This document shows, piece after piece, positions 41,596 through 50,779 of a DNA stretch of 52,263 nt. This stretch comes from Candidatus Poribacteria bacterium. GTDB taxonomy: Bacteria; Poribacteria; WGA-4E; PCPOR2b. The stretch spans positions 1-52,263 of the forward strand of contig JAJEAL010000137.1 of NCBI GenBank assembly GCA_022822785.1. Direction: 5' to 3'. Position 1 is the stretch's first letter, and each line of letters begins with the position of its first letter. The position numbers and the translations under genes were made by a program. The notes below the pieces were generated by a model. It was not told where the DNA came from and did no database searches. It was given only the letters and a program-made list of their open reading frames with translations.

Positions 41596-43226
41596 CTGGT
41601 ATGGTAAATCGTCTGCTGTGCTGAGCGCATTTCTGCATCGATTCCTAACGCGTTCCCGGTGTTGAGGTTGCGATCAAAGCGCGGGAAGTTAGAAGACGAG
41701 ATTTCCACGCGGATGCGGTGTCCCTTTCGGAATACATTCCCGGTGACTGCAAGGTCGATTTCGTACTCATAAACTGTGTTCGATTCAAGAAGTGTTGGGT
41801 CGGTGAAACTTTCGCGGTATCGGGCACGAATAATTCCGTCGCACAGGTTCATCGCATAACCCGTTGGTAAAACATCCACAAGTTTCGCCGTCCAATCGGT
41901 ATCCAGCGCGTCGGTGGCTGCGTAGAGTACCACCTTAATGGGCCCTGTCACCTCCATATCCTCTGCCATCGGTTCGCTAGTATAACAGAGAACGTCACCA
42001 CGCATCTCAACCGGGCGTTGATCGTATGGTCCCCACGGCACGATGTGGGGTGAACAGCAGTTGTTACCGCCCATCGTTTGGACCGGATAGCGTGGATCAT
42101 AAACGAAATGGTCCGGCGGCTCATGTGTTGGCGGTTCAGTAGAAAGTTCTCCATCACCGAGTACAGCGTTTGCTTTGCCATTCGAGTGGAGATACCATTT
42201 CTGCCACTGCGTCCGTGCTAGAGGCCACTCATGTTCATCGCGCCACTCGTTGATTCCCATGATAAACAGCCGCAATGGGGGTTCATTGACGATTCCGTTA
42301 TCGATTCCCTTGAGCCAGTAATCGAACCAGCGAAGTTCTTCTCCTTCTAGGTCAACCATCGAAGGCGCCCCAAAATCAATATCGCCCGTGTGAGTAGAGG
42401 CGCTCAAGGAGTGGGGCCACGGTCCAACGATAAGCTTGCTCTGCCGGGATTCAGGGGTCCGTCCGCCCTGGCGTAAACCGTTGAAATTGATAAAGGTATG
42501 TTGGGCATAAAGGTCGTACCAACCGCCCATGTTGAACGCGGGGGCAGCAATCTCACCCCATTTCGTCTCAACGTTGGTTGCGTCCCAATAGTCATCGTAA
42601 CTTGAATGTTCAATCCAGTCCTTCCAGAATTGAAGCCTGCGCCCGGCGAGTTCGTCCATCTCAATGAGCGGTAGTTTTCGGAATGCTTCTGTCCAGTGAT
42701 GATATTCAATGCTTTGGGCAGTTCGTCCGTTGGTACGCATCCCCCACGTCATCAACACATTGAGCTGAAATGCCCCACCGGAATAGACCAATCCGGTGTA
42801 AAAGTCGTTGCAGATGACGCGAGGCACCATGCAGGTCAGAAATTCGCTACGATGGGGTGCGCTCTGCCACTGCACCAATCCCACATACGATCCACCCGCC
42901 ATACCGATTTTTCCGTTACACCACTCCTGCTGACCAATCCACTGCTGAGTATCGTAACCGTCTGGGCCGTGATTCGCAAAAGGATAATGCTCGCCATCTG
43001 AATCCCAGCGCCCACGCACATCCTGAATCACGCAGGCGTAGCCGTTGTTTGCTAGCCGACGTCCCTTTTCGATCATTGCCTCCATGTTGTTACTGTAAGG
43101 CGTACGCATCAACACCGTCGGAAACTTTCCTTGCGCTTTCGGAAGATAGATATCTGATGAGAGATTGACCCCATCGCGCATCGGTGTCTTTATGTTCAAA
43201 CGCATTTCCACATCGTAATTCGACAT
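41550..43226 (-). CDS. CocE/NonD-family alpha/beta hydrolase
   Basis: A 558-aa X-Pro dipeptidyl-peptidase-like (S15) hydrolase. The nucleophile is Ser113 in IGMAGGSYVGLVQW; N-terminal DGVNLSSDIYLPKAQGKFP and VIQDVRGRWDSDGEH are typical. A beta-sandwich C-terminal domain (about 370-558) has the closing motif RKGHRIRVEISSSNFPRFDR. Family members hydrolyse cocaine-like esters, acylated amino acids or peptides; the natural substrate here is unknown. No signal peptide is obvious. AGGAGG precedes the ATG. Likely first gene of its own transcript, convergent with the E2 operon. Confidence 0.92.
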   Translation of the reverse strand: MSNYDVEMRLNIKTPMRDGVNLSSDIYLPKAQGKFPTVLMRTPYSNNMEAMIEKGRRLANNGYACVIQDVRGRWDSDGEHYPFANHGPDGYDTQQWIGQQEWCNGKIGMAGGSYVGLVQWQSAPHRSEFLTCMVPRVICNDFYTGLVYSGGAFQLNVLMTWGMRTNGRTAQSIEYHHWTEAFRKLPLIEMDELAGRRLQFWKDWIEHSSYDDYWDATNVETKWGEIAAPAFNMGGWYDLYAQHTFINFNGLRQGGRTPESRQSKLIVGPWPHSLSASTHTGDIDFGAPSMVDLEGEELRWFDYWLKGIDNGIVNEPPLRLFIMGINEWRDEHEWPLARTQWQKWYLHSNGKANAVLGDGELSTEPPTHEPPDHFVYDPRYPVQTMGGNNCCSPHIVPWGPYDQRPVEMRGDVLCYTSEPMAEDMEVTGPIKVVLYAATDALDTDWTAKLVDVLPTGYAMNLCDGIIRARYRESFTDPTLLESNTVYEYEIDLAVTGNVFRKGHRIRVEISSSNFPRFDRNLNTGNALGIDAEMRSAQQTIYHTSQYPSHILLPVIPKR

Positions 43227-43311
43227 ACTTTCCTCCTATTTTTTAAGTTCAGGTTCTCCGCGTCAGTTACCGGGATTACCCACAATTTTTATTTCGTCCA
43301 CCATCCTCAAT

Positions 43312-44016
43312 TTATGTCTCGATGAAGCGCAAAGTGCCGAAATGTTGTGGACGATGATAATCGATCTCCCGGGTCGGCGACCATGCAGTATATTCGTCTT
43401 CGGCTTCCGTTTTCCCGCGATCAATCCGATACAGATTCATGCGCCAGATATCGCCCACCTTCGGTGGGATATTTGGGGCGGTCAGTAAGTCTCTGAACGG
43501 GACAGCGATTTCGCAAGACCAAGACGTATCCGGCGGACTGATAGCTGTCCCTCTATCGGTAGGAGGGCTCGTTTTTGCTGTGCCATCAATAGAGATAGCG
43601 TGTTGCAATGTGTCACTATCCCAATCACGCAACACGTGCATTCCCTGCCCGTGCGACTTGCCGTTGACAACAAAGGCATCAAACAACGTATTGAGAGGAC
43701 TTACTTCAAGCTCGATGTATGTCCGGAGATCGCCGTCCGGATCGAGAAAGACTTCGACCACCTCTTCGTCATAGATGTTTCCATCACGCTCGCGGATTGT
43801 TCCCCAAATGTCCCGATCATAACAGAGAAAGCCGATATAGAGGTATTCGCGATTCCAGAGCAGCCGAACCTCGGTTGGTTGACGCGGCTTTTCCCCTGTA
43901 TCCGTTGTCATCAACTGAATAACATCAGCTGCTGTCCACGCAGCATCTGTGAGTGCCCCATCAATCGTTATTTCACCATCGATCCGAACACAATTATATT
44001 GTGGCAGTTCTATCAT
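43312..44016 (-). CDS. Carbohydrate-binding family 9-like protein
   Basis: A 234-aa protein that is almost only a CBM9-like beta-sandwich: RIDGEITIDGALTDAAWTAA, LLWNREYLYIGFLCYDRDIW, YDEEVVEVFLDPDGDLRTYI and SCEIAVPFRDLL. ATG 44016 is chosen over the frame start at 44061 because AGGAGAAACC lies just upstream. There is no signal peptide, so it may be cytoplasmic, unlike the exported protein at 34194 with a similar N-terminal domain. Its position beside the enolase-superfamily gene and CocE hydrolase suggests a carbohydrate-related role. Ends with the usual HFGTLRFIE. Confidence 0.83.
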   Translation of the reverse strand: MIELPQYNCVRIDGEITIDGALTDAAWTAADVIQLMTTDTGEKPRQPTEVRLLWNREYLYIGFLCYDRDIWGTIRERDGNIYDEEVVEVFLDPDGDLRTYIELEVSPLNTLFDAFVVNGKSHGQGMHVLRDWDSDTLQHAISIDGTAKTSPPTDRGTAISPPDTSWSCEIAVPFRDLLTAPNIPPKVGDIWRMNLYRIDRGKTEAEDEYTAWSPTREIDYHRPQHFGTLRFIET

Positions 44017-44050
44017 CGGTTTCTCCTTCTTCAAATAGTGCTTTGCTTGT

Positions 44051-45133
44051 TTATATTTCACGCATCACAAGGTCGAGTCCTAAACCGGGACGGTCAGAGA
44101 GTTCGATATATCCGGCAACTACCTCCTCAGGCGGGTTTACAAGTTCTGGCCGCCATTCCACCTCACCCCACGCGTATTCCAGGATAGCAAAGTTCGGTAC
44201 AGTTGCCATGCACTGGACACTTGCCGCGGTTGCAACTGGACCACTTGGGTTATGTGGCGTAACCAGCACGTCTGCTGCTTCTGCCATCGCAGCAATTTTT
44301 TTCAATTCCAAGATACCGCCGACATGCTTCACGTCGGGTAGGATGTAGTCAGCAGCGCGCTTCTCCAAAAGCCGTTGAAACGCGGATTTAGTTCGCAACT
44401 GCTCTCCGGTCGCAATTGGCATCGACGTGGATTGGCTAACGTGCGCGAGCGCATCGACATTTGTCATCGGAATTGGGTCTTCGATCCAGAAAAGATGCAG
44501 GTCATCCAAGGCTTTTGCCGTTTGGACAATCAATCCCGGATTGAAACGGCTGTGACAATCGACCATCAGATCGATGTTAGGGCCGATGGCTTCACGGATG
44601 CGGCGGATACGTTCAACCCCTGTTCGGATTGCGGGCGTCAACGTACCGCGCGATATATCGCGTGTCGAAACATCATCAAAGGGAGCACACTTAACCGCTG
44701 TAAATCCTTCATCGACTGCTTTACGGGCATTTTGCGCGAAGCCTTCGGGAGTGCGGTTCACAGTTGCACGGTTGATGTTGGCATAGAGACGGATTTTTTC
44801 TCGACATCTACCACCCAAGAGTTGGTGGGTGGGAACGTCCAACACTTTACCGGCAAGATCCCAGAGCGCGTGCTCGATGCCACTAATTGCCGTGTGATAA
44901 GGCCGTCCTTCACTTTCTTGATAAAACCGGCGGTGAAAGTCCTCTATTTGGAACACATCTCGGCCGACGAGCGCAGCACTGAGTCCCTCAATCATTTGAG
45001 CCACCCGTCCATCGTGACCGTGAGAAGCTTCGCCGATACCTGTCGAGCCATCCTCAGCATGGATTTTGACAAAAACCCAATCTCCGCGATGATTGACCTT
45101 CACAGTATGGGTTTCGATTGCTTTAATTTTCAT
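44051..45133 (-). CDS. Mandelate racemase/enolase-superfamily enzyme
   Basis: A 360-aa enzyme starting at ATG 45133 (GAGGATACAG upstream) rather than 45145. Capping-domain landmarks: EDGSTGIGEASHGHDGRVAQ and LLGGRCREKIRLYANI. Barrel residues include VKCAPFDDV (a Lys of the second strand area), metal ligands Asp in DLMVDCHSRF, Glu in FWIEDPIPM and Glu in IATGEQLRTK, and VTPHNPSGPVA, a His-Asn loop common in D-galactonate-type or related dehydratases. Substrate is probably a sugar acid. It is distinct in sequence from the DgoD-like enzyme at 12932. It is followed by a 34-base gap and the CBM9-like gene. Confidence 0.87.
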   Translation of the reverse strand: MKIKAIETHTVKVNHRGDWVFVKIHAEDGSTGIGEASHGHDGRVAQMIEGLSAALVGRDVFQIEDFHRRFYQESEGRPYHTAISGIEHALWDLAGKVLDVPTHQLLGGRCREKIRLYANINRATVNRTPEGFAQNARKAVDEGFTAVKCAPFDDVSTRDISRGTLTPAIRTGVERIRRIREAIGPNIDLMVDCHSRFNPGLIVQTAKALDDLHLFWIEDPIPMTNVDALAHVSQSTSMPIATGEQLRTKSAFQRLLEKRAADYILPDVKHVGGILELKKIAAMAEAADVLVTPHNPSGPVATAASVQCMATVPNFAILEYAWGEVEWRPELVNPPEEVVAGYIELSDRPGLGLDLVMREI

Positions 45134-45141
45134 CTGTATCC

Positions 45142-45546
45142 TCATTCAGTGTTGCAAGTTTCAGATTCACAGTCCGATTTACTCAGACGTGACCGATTTT
45201 TGGAGATGATTAGGTATGCCCCCTTCAGTAGTGTCCGAATGACAGGCACGAGGTAGAGCCAGGTGATATAGCGATACCCGTCGAGCCGTCTGTAAATCTG
45301 GTAGATGGTATCCGCTCCAGAGTAGACCTTACCGCTTGAGTCGATGAATCGCATTCCTTCCTTTGATTCGATAGCTGCAAGTTGCGGATAGTGTCCGTAG
45401 AGATCGGGGGTCTGTTTGGGGGTATAGGTAAATTGACCTGCCTGATCCTTGTTCTGAATTCGGCGGATACCGCTCAAGCAGAAATTACACTCACCATCGT
45501 AGATAATAACGGGTTTGGTTGGTTTTGTTGCGTTATTTGTTTGCAT
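45142..45546 (-). CDS. DCC-family thiol-disulfide oxidoreductase (DUF393)
   Basis: A 134-aa protein beginning at ATG 45546 (AGGAGGGTGTACTTC upstream; an in-frame ATG at 45630 lacks support). The DCC motif is VIIYDGECNFCLSGIRRIQ, with the D-x-x-CxxC arrangement of a predicted redox site. C-terminal LDGYRYITWLYLVPVIRTL is the family's conserved hydrophobic helix. Role in the cell unknown; it is weakly thioredoxin-like. Located directly upstream of the enolase-superfamily gene. Confidence 0.88.
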   Translation of the reverse strand: MQTNNATKPTKPVIIYDGECNFCLSGIRRIQNKDQAGQFTYTPKQTPDLYGHYPQLAAIESKEGMRFIDSSGKVYSGADTIYQIYRRLDGYRYITWLYLVPVIRTLLKGAYLIISKNRSRLSKSDCESETCNTE

Positions 45547-45577
45547 GAAGTACACCCTCCTTTTGAGGTAGCGATCC

Positions 45578-46217
45578 TTATGCGGGAAACCACTCTTGTA
45601 GAATTTCACGGAAGCGACGAAAAGAATCATCTTGGCACGTTCTCAAGCCCACTTTTTGTGCCAATTGTTGATATAATGCTGCGGAACGCCGTTTTTTCGT
45701 ATGACGAAGTACCACCTCTAAAAGTTCTTTCGGGCGGGAAGGTTTGGCTTTTCCCTCCTGCCAATAACCTGTTTGATTTCCCAAATCTTTTATCGTTTCC
45801 CAATCCGTTCCGAATAATTCGGGAACATGACGCGACTGACTCCATACCCAAATTTCGAGTTCTGGATCAATCACAATAACAGCACTCCGTCCTTCCCAAC
45901 CGCTTTTGTTCAAATCGCCTTGAATTTTTTCTTCAATCTCCTGTGCACTCTCAAGACTGCCATCCCATTCTACATCAACTAACACTATGACGTGCTCATA
46001 TTGCTGAGCAAAGACTGCTAGAAAATACCCCGCTTCATGGAATACTCCCGGATCGTGCTTAGGATGTGAGAGAATGTCCGAGTTAATATCAACAGGCACC
46101 CGCCGTATACCTAAGAGATTTCTGTCGTTTAGTTAACAATGTCGCAACGGTTCGCTTCTGGTGGCTATTGGCGACCAAGACAATCAGATCCTTCCTTCCC
46201 TGCTCTGCTGTCCTCAT
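45578..46217 (-). pseudogene. Partner gene of the AAA ATPase, broken by a +1 frameshift
   Basis: Its natural start is ATG 46217 (GGGAGTTTTGGG upstream), overlapping the AAA ATPase stop as ATGA. The first frame reads MRTAEQGRKDLIVLVANSHQ and ends at TGA 46091-46089 after 42 codons. From about 46132 the +1 frame opens and continues to the stop at 45578, with VPVDINSD and then KHDPGVFHEAGYF, VILVDVEWDGS-type segment (here VIVLVDVEWDGSLES), VIVIDPELEIWVW and a final KKRRSAALYQQLAQK. Joined, it is about 210 aa of a family familiar next to AAA ATPases in defence-like modules, but the exact family name is not certain to me. Either one base was inserted (decay) or the assembly is wrong. Confidence 0.75.
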
Positions 46218-47491
46218 CCCAAAACTCCCGCCGCATATAGTGTACCCAAATCTACCTGTTCTCGCCAATCTTTTAACTTTGGATGCTCACTGCCACGCCC
46301 GATTGAAGTCGCCCCGGAGGGATTTTTGGCGAAACAGAGAACTTGTTCCGGTTTGGTGAGTCCAACAATCAATGGAGAATGTGTTGCCAGCAAAACCTGA
46401 CCGTCATATACCGATGAAAGTGATTCAAAAACCGCCTCAATAGCGCGGGGATGTATCCCGTTTTCCACCTCTTCAATTAAATATACCTCCTGATGGTATG
46501 GCAAGTATACCAGCAGGAGGAGAGCGAATAGACGTAGTGTGCCGTCAGACAACAACCACGAAGGGACAGGAGATTCTAAGTTTGAATAATGCACATTGAG
46601 ATAGAGATAGCCGTCTCCTGGGCGTTCAATGACATCAATCGTTTGCAGGTCCGGCAATACGGTGCGGAGATGTTCCAACCAGTCTTTGAAATCCTTCTTA
46701 TGATGGTTACGCAAACCTCTGACAACAAGTGGAAGATTTGAACCGTCGGTGTAAAATCTGTACAGGAGGGAAGGACGCGAAGGGCAACGCATAGCAGCAC
46801 TGTTAAGTGCCAATACATGGATACCGTCCATAAGTATATTCCGTACCCACAAGGTGATAGGAAAAAGCGTTTCATATAGAAATAGATCAGCTAGTGCAGC
46901 TCGACAGGGATCGACTCGCCGGCTGCTTCCCCTCCACCCTTCGGTTTCCGAAATGAAACTATAGTAACCGCTTTTTGTCTTACCGATGGCCCTATGCCAC
47001 CCTTTTTGACCGCGGTTTGTGAACACACTTACTGGCGGAGCAGGTTCATTAGGAAAAGGCGAGGCTTGAGAGGTAGTTCGTGACCGCGGTTTTGGACAGA
47101 ACCATAGCGCTTCGTTGATAATTGTTAATTCATCATTCTCCGTTCCTTTTCCGATTGCAATCTCATATCGCGCAATTTGATAACGATTATGCGCTTTAGT
47201 GCGTAATTTGTCGGGAATCTCCAACTCAATTGCCAGCTCAAACCGGTCCGCTATCTGATTGAAGATGAGTTCGCCTACATGCCTAGCTCTGCCAATTAAT
47301 TGAACGAGGCCTTCATGTGAAAGGATCGTATTATCAAGCCCCTGTGTGAGGATATCACGCACCAAACCTAGGACATCAAGAAAATTGCTTTTCCCCGATG
47401 CATTCGGACCGACAAGTACGTGAAAATGTCCCAATGGCTGACTGACATAGCGCAGGCAACGGTAGTTCAAGGCTTCAATGCGTCGAATCAT
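46214..47491 (-). CDS. AAA_21/OLD-like ATPase
   Basis: A 425-aa SMC/ABC-like ATPase. Walker A is LVGPNASGKSNFLDV (residues 26-40) preceded by IEALNYRCLRYV, Walker B is VYLIEEVENGIHPRAIEA and the D-loop/switch ends in LLATHSPLIVGL. The body between, about 70-330, is the long insertion typical of this family. Such ATPases form two-gene units with small nuclease or toprim-like partners and often work in phage defence, as in RloA/AbiL-like or OLD systems. It is co-directional with the broken partner, four bases overlapping. AGGAG precedes ATG 47491. Confidence 0.85.
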   Translation of the reverse strand: MIRRIEALNYRCLRYVSQPLGHFHVLVGPNASGKSNFLDVLGLVRDILTQGLDNTILSHEGLVQLIGRARHVGELIFNQIADRFELAIELEIPDKLRTKAHNRYQIARYEIAIGKGTENDELTIINEALWFCPKPRSRTTSQASPFPNEPAPPVSVFTNRGQKGWHRAIGKTKSGYYSFISETEGWRGSSRRVDPCRAALADLFLYETLFPITLWVRNILMDGIHVLALNSAAMRCPSRPSLLYRFYTDGSNLPLVVRGLRNHHKKDFKDWLEHLRTVLPDLQTIDVIERPGDGYLYLNVHYSNLESPVPSWLLSDGTLRLFALLLLVYLPYHQEVYLIEEVENGIHPRAIEAVFESLSSVYDGQVLLATHSPLIVGLTKPEQVLCFAKNPSGATSIGRGSEHPKLKDWREQVDLGTLYAAGVLG

Positions 47492-47517
47492 CTTTGTTCG
47501 TCTCCTTGTTTCACGTC

Positions 47518-49284
47518 CTACATCTCCTCAAGCGTTTCGATACCTAGCAGGGCTAGGGCTTTCTTGATAACAACTGCGGAAGCGTTTATCAGTGCCAATC
47601 GCGCTTTTATCAATGGTGGAGATTCTGCAGCAAGCACGGGGTGCTTGTGGTAGAATTGATTGACGGTTTGCGCTACTGTGAACAGATGATTACAGATACG
47701 AGCGGGAGAGAGATCCCGAGCGGCTTCCTCCACAACTTCAGGGAACTGAATTAGCGCACGGATGAGCTGCAATTCTTCCTCGTGTCCGAGCAGCGAAAAA
47801 TCTGGTTCAACCGACGTAAGATCTTCGGTTTCTGCTCTCCGAAGGATGCTGGCACAGCGTGCGTAGGCGTACTGGCAGTAGGGTCCGGTGAAGCCATCGA
47901 AAGAGATAGACTCTTTCGGGTCAAAGTTGATGGTGAGTTCGGGACGAACACGAAGCAGATAGAACTTAATTGCCGAAAGCCCAATAGCAAAGGCACGTTT
48001 CTGTATCTCCTCATCCGACAACCTACCCTCCGCATCACGCCCCCGAATTTCATCCGCGGCAAGCTGAATCATCTCCTCAATTAGGTCATCGGCATCAATC
48101 ACTGTCCCCTCACGCGATTTCATTCTCCCCTCTGGCAGATTCACCATGCCGTACGACAGGTGATAACATCCCGATGCCCATTCCAAACCAAGCATATCGA
48201 GCAGTTTGAATAGACACTGGAAATGGTAGTTCTGCTCTGAACCGACGACATAGATGGAACGATTGAGTTGATGCTCGTCAAACTTCATCTTTGCTGTTCC
48301 CAAGTCCTGTGTGATGTAAACACTTGTGCCATCGCTACGAAGCAGTGTTTCTACCTTCTGACTCCCATCCCTTTGTGTGCCGAATTCATCGACAGGTAGT
48401 TTGGCAATCACAGCACCGTCTGCAACCTTGACAAAGGCTCCTTTGTCCAGACCGGTTTGGATGAGATCTTTGCCGAGATTGTAGGTATGGGACTCGTAGT
48501 AGAAGGCGTCGAACTCCAAACCGAGTTTTTGATAGGTTTCAGCAAACCCGCTATAAACCCACCCATTCATCATCTCCCAGAGTTTGCGTGTTTCCGGATC
48601 GCCCGATTCCCACTTCCTGAGCATTATTTGTGTCTCTTGTTCTATATCTGGGTGCTTCTCTTCCTCTTGTGCATAACGGACATACCACTCCCCAACAAAG
48701 TGATCGCCCTTTATTCCAGCTGTCTCCGGCGTTTCCCTGTTCCCCCACTTCCGCCAAGCGAGCATTGATTTGCAAATGTGGACACCCCGGTCATTCACCA
48801 GATTCGCCTTAATCACCGTATGGCCGGTCGCGTCAAGCAGTTTGGACACTCCCATACCGAGGACACCGTTACGGATATGTCCAAGATGCAACGGTTTATT
48901 GGTATTAGGGGAAAGATACTCAACCATCACCCGTTGTCCCTGCCCCATATTACTACGTCCAAGACTTTCCCCTTGTCGTACGATTTCATCGCACACACCG
49001 CCGAATAGGGTACGATTGTAGACTTTAACGTTCAGATAAGGACCAACCGCTCTCACGGCTTGAATCGATTCGCTTGGCTCTATCTCGGCTGCGATTGCTT
49101 GGGCAATCTGAGCTGGATTTTGCCGAAACTGTTTTGCCAACGGGAAGCACTCAATTGTAAAGTCACCCAATTCGACCTGGGGTGGATACCCCAATTTGAG
49201 GCCTTCCGGTTTCTGTCCAAATCGGTTTTGGCAGGCAGATTCTACGGTGGTTAAAATTTCAGTTTTAACGTTATCAATTAACAT
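47518..49284 (-). CDS. argS: Arginyl-tRNA synthetase
   Basis: A 588-aa class I synthetase that charges tRNA-Arg. N-terminal additional domain (residues 1-90: VELGDFTIECFPLAKQFRQ and GPYLNVKVYN). The HIGH motif is HLGH in PLHLGHIRNGVLG (His133, His136), preceded by VEYLSPNTNKP. Rossmann-core landmarks are DRGVHICKSMLAW and GSEQNYHFQCLFKLLDMLG; MKSREGTVIDADDLI stands at the KMSKS position. The C-terminal DALR anticodon domain has FTGPYCQYAYARCASILRR and FYHKHPVL. Length normal. ATG at 49284 lies nine bases after rsfS, so they are co-transcribed. Confidence 0.95.
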   Translation of the reverse strand: MLIDNVKTEILTTVESACQNRFGQKPEGLKLGYPPQVELGDFTIECFPLAKQFRQNPAQIAQAIAAEIEPSESIQAVRAVGPYLNVKVYNRTLFGGVCDEIVRQGESLGRSNMGQGQRVMVEYLSPNTNKPLHLGHIRNGVLGMGVSKLLDATGHTVIKANLVNDRGVHICKSMLAWRKWGNRETPETAGIKGDHFVGEWYVRYAQEEEKHPDIEQETQIMLRKWESGDPETRKLWEMMNGWVYSGFAETYQKLGLEFDAFYYESHTYNLGKDLIQTGLDKGAFVKVADGAVIAKLPVDEFGTQRDGSQKVETLLRSDGTSVYITQDLGTAKMKFDEHQLNRSIYVVGSEQNYHFQCLFKLLDMLGLEWASGCYHLSYGMVNLPEGRMKSREGTVIDADDLIEEMIQLAADEIRGRDAEGRLSDEEIQKRAFAIGLSAIKFYLLRVRPELTINFDPKESISFDGFTGPYCQYAYARCASILRRAETEDLTSVEPDFSLLGHEEELQLIRALIQFPEVVEEAARDLSPARICNHLFTVAQTVNQFYHKHPVLAAESPPLIKARLALINASAVVIKKALALLGIETLEEM

Positions 49285-49292
49285 CCTTCCCC

Positions 49293-49754
49293 CTATTCTT
49301 CTTCGCTAGACTGGGGTGGGAAAAGCATTTCGTCATCGAAGTCATAATCCTCAAGCTCGTCATATATTTCTTCATCTTCCTCATATTCAGTGATGGGATC
49401 CACATGGGGAACTTCAATCTGTGGAGCGTCAGCCCAAAGACGTTCGAGATTATAATATTCCCGCTTCTCTTCGAGAAAAATATGTACCACAAAATCAACG
49501 TAGTCTAGCAAGATCCAATCTGCATCGCGCCCCCCTTCTCGATGCCAAGGACGTTCATTCCAGTTATCTTTTAGCTCATCGAGCACGGCATCAGATATAC
49601 CTTCGACCTGCGTATCGGAGATACCGCTACAGATAACGAAAAAGTTTGTAAACGACGGAAATTTTCTTAAATCAAGGATAACCGCATTGCGAGCCCGTCG
49701 GCTTAAGGCGGTAGCAGCAGCGGCTTGCACTATCTCAAGTATGTTTTTTTCCAT
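49293..49754 (-). CDS. rsfS: Ribosomal silencing factor RsfS
   Basis: A 153-aa Iojap/RsfS protein that binds the large ribosomal subunit protein uL14 and blocks subunit joining in starvation. ATG 49754 follows GGGAGGAACAAC; the longer frame to 49793 is unlikely. The RsfS core (residues 1-110) contains AVILDLRKFPSFTNFFVICSG and WILLDYVDFVVHIFLEEKREYYNLERLW. A 40-residue acidic tail (PITEYEEDEEIYDELEDYDF) is longer than usual. It is within the nadD-yacG-yqeK-rsfS-argS run. Confidence 0.93.
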   Translation of the reverse strand: MEKNILEIVQAAAATALSRRARNAVILDLRKFPSFTNFFVICSGISDTQVEGISDAVLDELKDNWNERPWHREGGRDADWILLDYVDFVVHIFLEEKREYYNLERLWADAPQIEVPHVDPITEYEEDEEIYDELEDYDFDDEMLFPPQSSEEE

Positions 49755-49789
49755 GTTGTTCCTCCCTGAAGAAGTGTATAGAGTTAGCA

Positions 49790-50425
49790 TCATAAATTAT
49801 TGTGTATTGGCTCACTGATTTCCCGGAGGGCACTGTTATAGGCATCAATCGTATACGGATGGATGAGGACGCCTTTGGTGAGGAGGTGTTCAATTTTGTA
49901 ACGACTGACTTCAAAAACAGCTTTCTTCAGATCTTGATAGGCAATCTCACGCACAGTATGTGCCTCTGCGTAGGTACGCCCCGGCTCAGCAAAATCGGCA
50001 ACGTAGAGGATTTTATCAATAAGTGTCATCCTGCTAGATCCGGTGGTGTGGATTCGGATGGCGTTGAGGATTTCAGGGTCATCAACATGGAACCGCGACA
50101 CAGCGAGCATCGCCCCAATTGGCGCATGCACAAGCGACGGGTTGTGACACTCGATTTCATCAAGCTGAATCCGATGGTTTGCTGCTGTGTCATACAATTC
50201 AGAAGTGCTCATCCACTTTGCACAATCGTGTAGCAGGGCAGCAAGGTTGACTTTCCGCAAATCCGCATCATACCGCGTCGTCAAGTCAATTGCTAATGCT
50301 CGAACCGATAGGACGTGCGCATACCGTTTTGGCGTTAGCTTAGATTTGAGATATTGCTCAATCTCAATAGCCTTTGGTTCTGTGAGCAGCGCTGTTTTTT
50401 CGATGTCGTCGTTATTCATCATCAT
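49790..50425 (-). CDS. yqeK: HD-domain hydrolase, YqeK-like
   Basis: A 211-aa HD-domain protein. The HD motif is His66-Asp67 in NLAALLHDCAKWM, with an N-terminal His37 in RYAHVLSVRALA, further His in CHNPSLVHAPIGAML and Asp in LIDKILYVADFAEPGR. This is the pattern of YqeK, a Co/Mn/Fe-dependent Ap4A hydrolase that splits diadenosine tetraphosphate symmetrically. Position between yacG and rsfS matches the standard nadD-yqeK-rsfS neighbourhood. Start overlaps yacG by 14 bases and begins with three consecutive ATG codons. Confidence 0.9.
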   Translation of the reverse strand: MMMNNDDIEKTALLTEPKAIEIEQYLKSKLTPKRYAHVLSVRALAIDLTTRYDADLRKVNLAALLHDCAKWMSTSELYDTAANHRIQLDEIECHNPSLVHAPIGAMLAVSRFHVDDPEILNAIRIHTTGSSRMTLIDKILYVADFAEPGRTYAEAHTVREIAYQDLKKAVFEVSRYKIEHLLTKGVLIHPYTIDAYNSALREISEPIHNNL

Positions 50426-50666
50426 CTGTAACTTCGTCTACTTCGCCCGCATCAAGTAGAAGCTGTGCAAGCACTTCTTTTTCTTCATCTGCCATCAGGT
50501 CAGCATTGGGCAGTGGCGTACTGATCCGATATTCCCCGTTCAACCATTTGCCGAGATCTATCGCCTTGCAACGTGCACTGCAGAAGGGAAAGTTCGGTGG
50601 GAGTTTCCCACCGGGTTTGTAATCAAATTCACTGACTGTTCCGCAGACACTACATTTGTGCGTCAT
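50412..50666 (-). CDS. yacG: YacG-type zinc-binding DNA gyrase inhibitor
   Basis: An 84-aa protein with four cysteines, Cys5 and Cys8 in HKCSVCGT and Cys29 and Cys33 in FCSARCKAIDLGKWL, the C-x2-C and C-x3-C zinc site of YacG. WLNGEYRI follows as the family marker. YacG binds GyrB and blocks supercoiling. The C-terminus is a long acidic tail (residues 57-84). AGGTGATC precedes the ATG. It sits between nadD and yqeK. Confidence 0.88.
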   Translation of the reverse strand: MTHKCSVCGTVSEFDYKPGGKLPPNFPFCSARCKAIDLGKWLNGEYRISTPLPNADLMADEEKEVLAQLLLDAGEVDEVTDDDE

Positions 50667-50779
50667 TATGAGATCACCTGCCTTATGCGTAAATAGTTGG
50701 ATCTATCCGCTGGTGCCTTCAGAAGAATGTGATTTTTCACACGATAGTCTTTATAGGACAAGAAATTTCGGTCTTCGGT

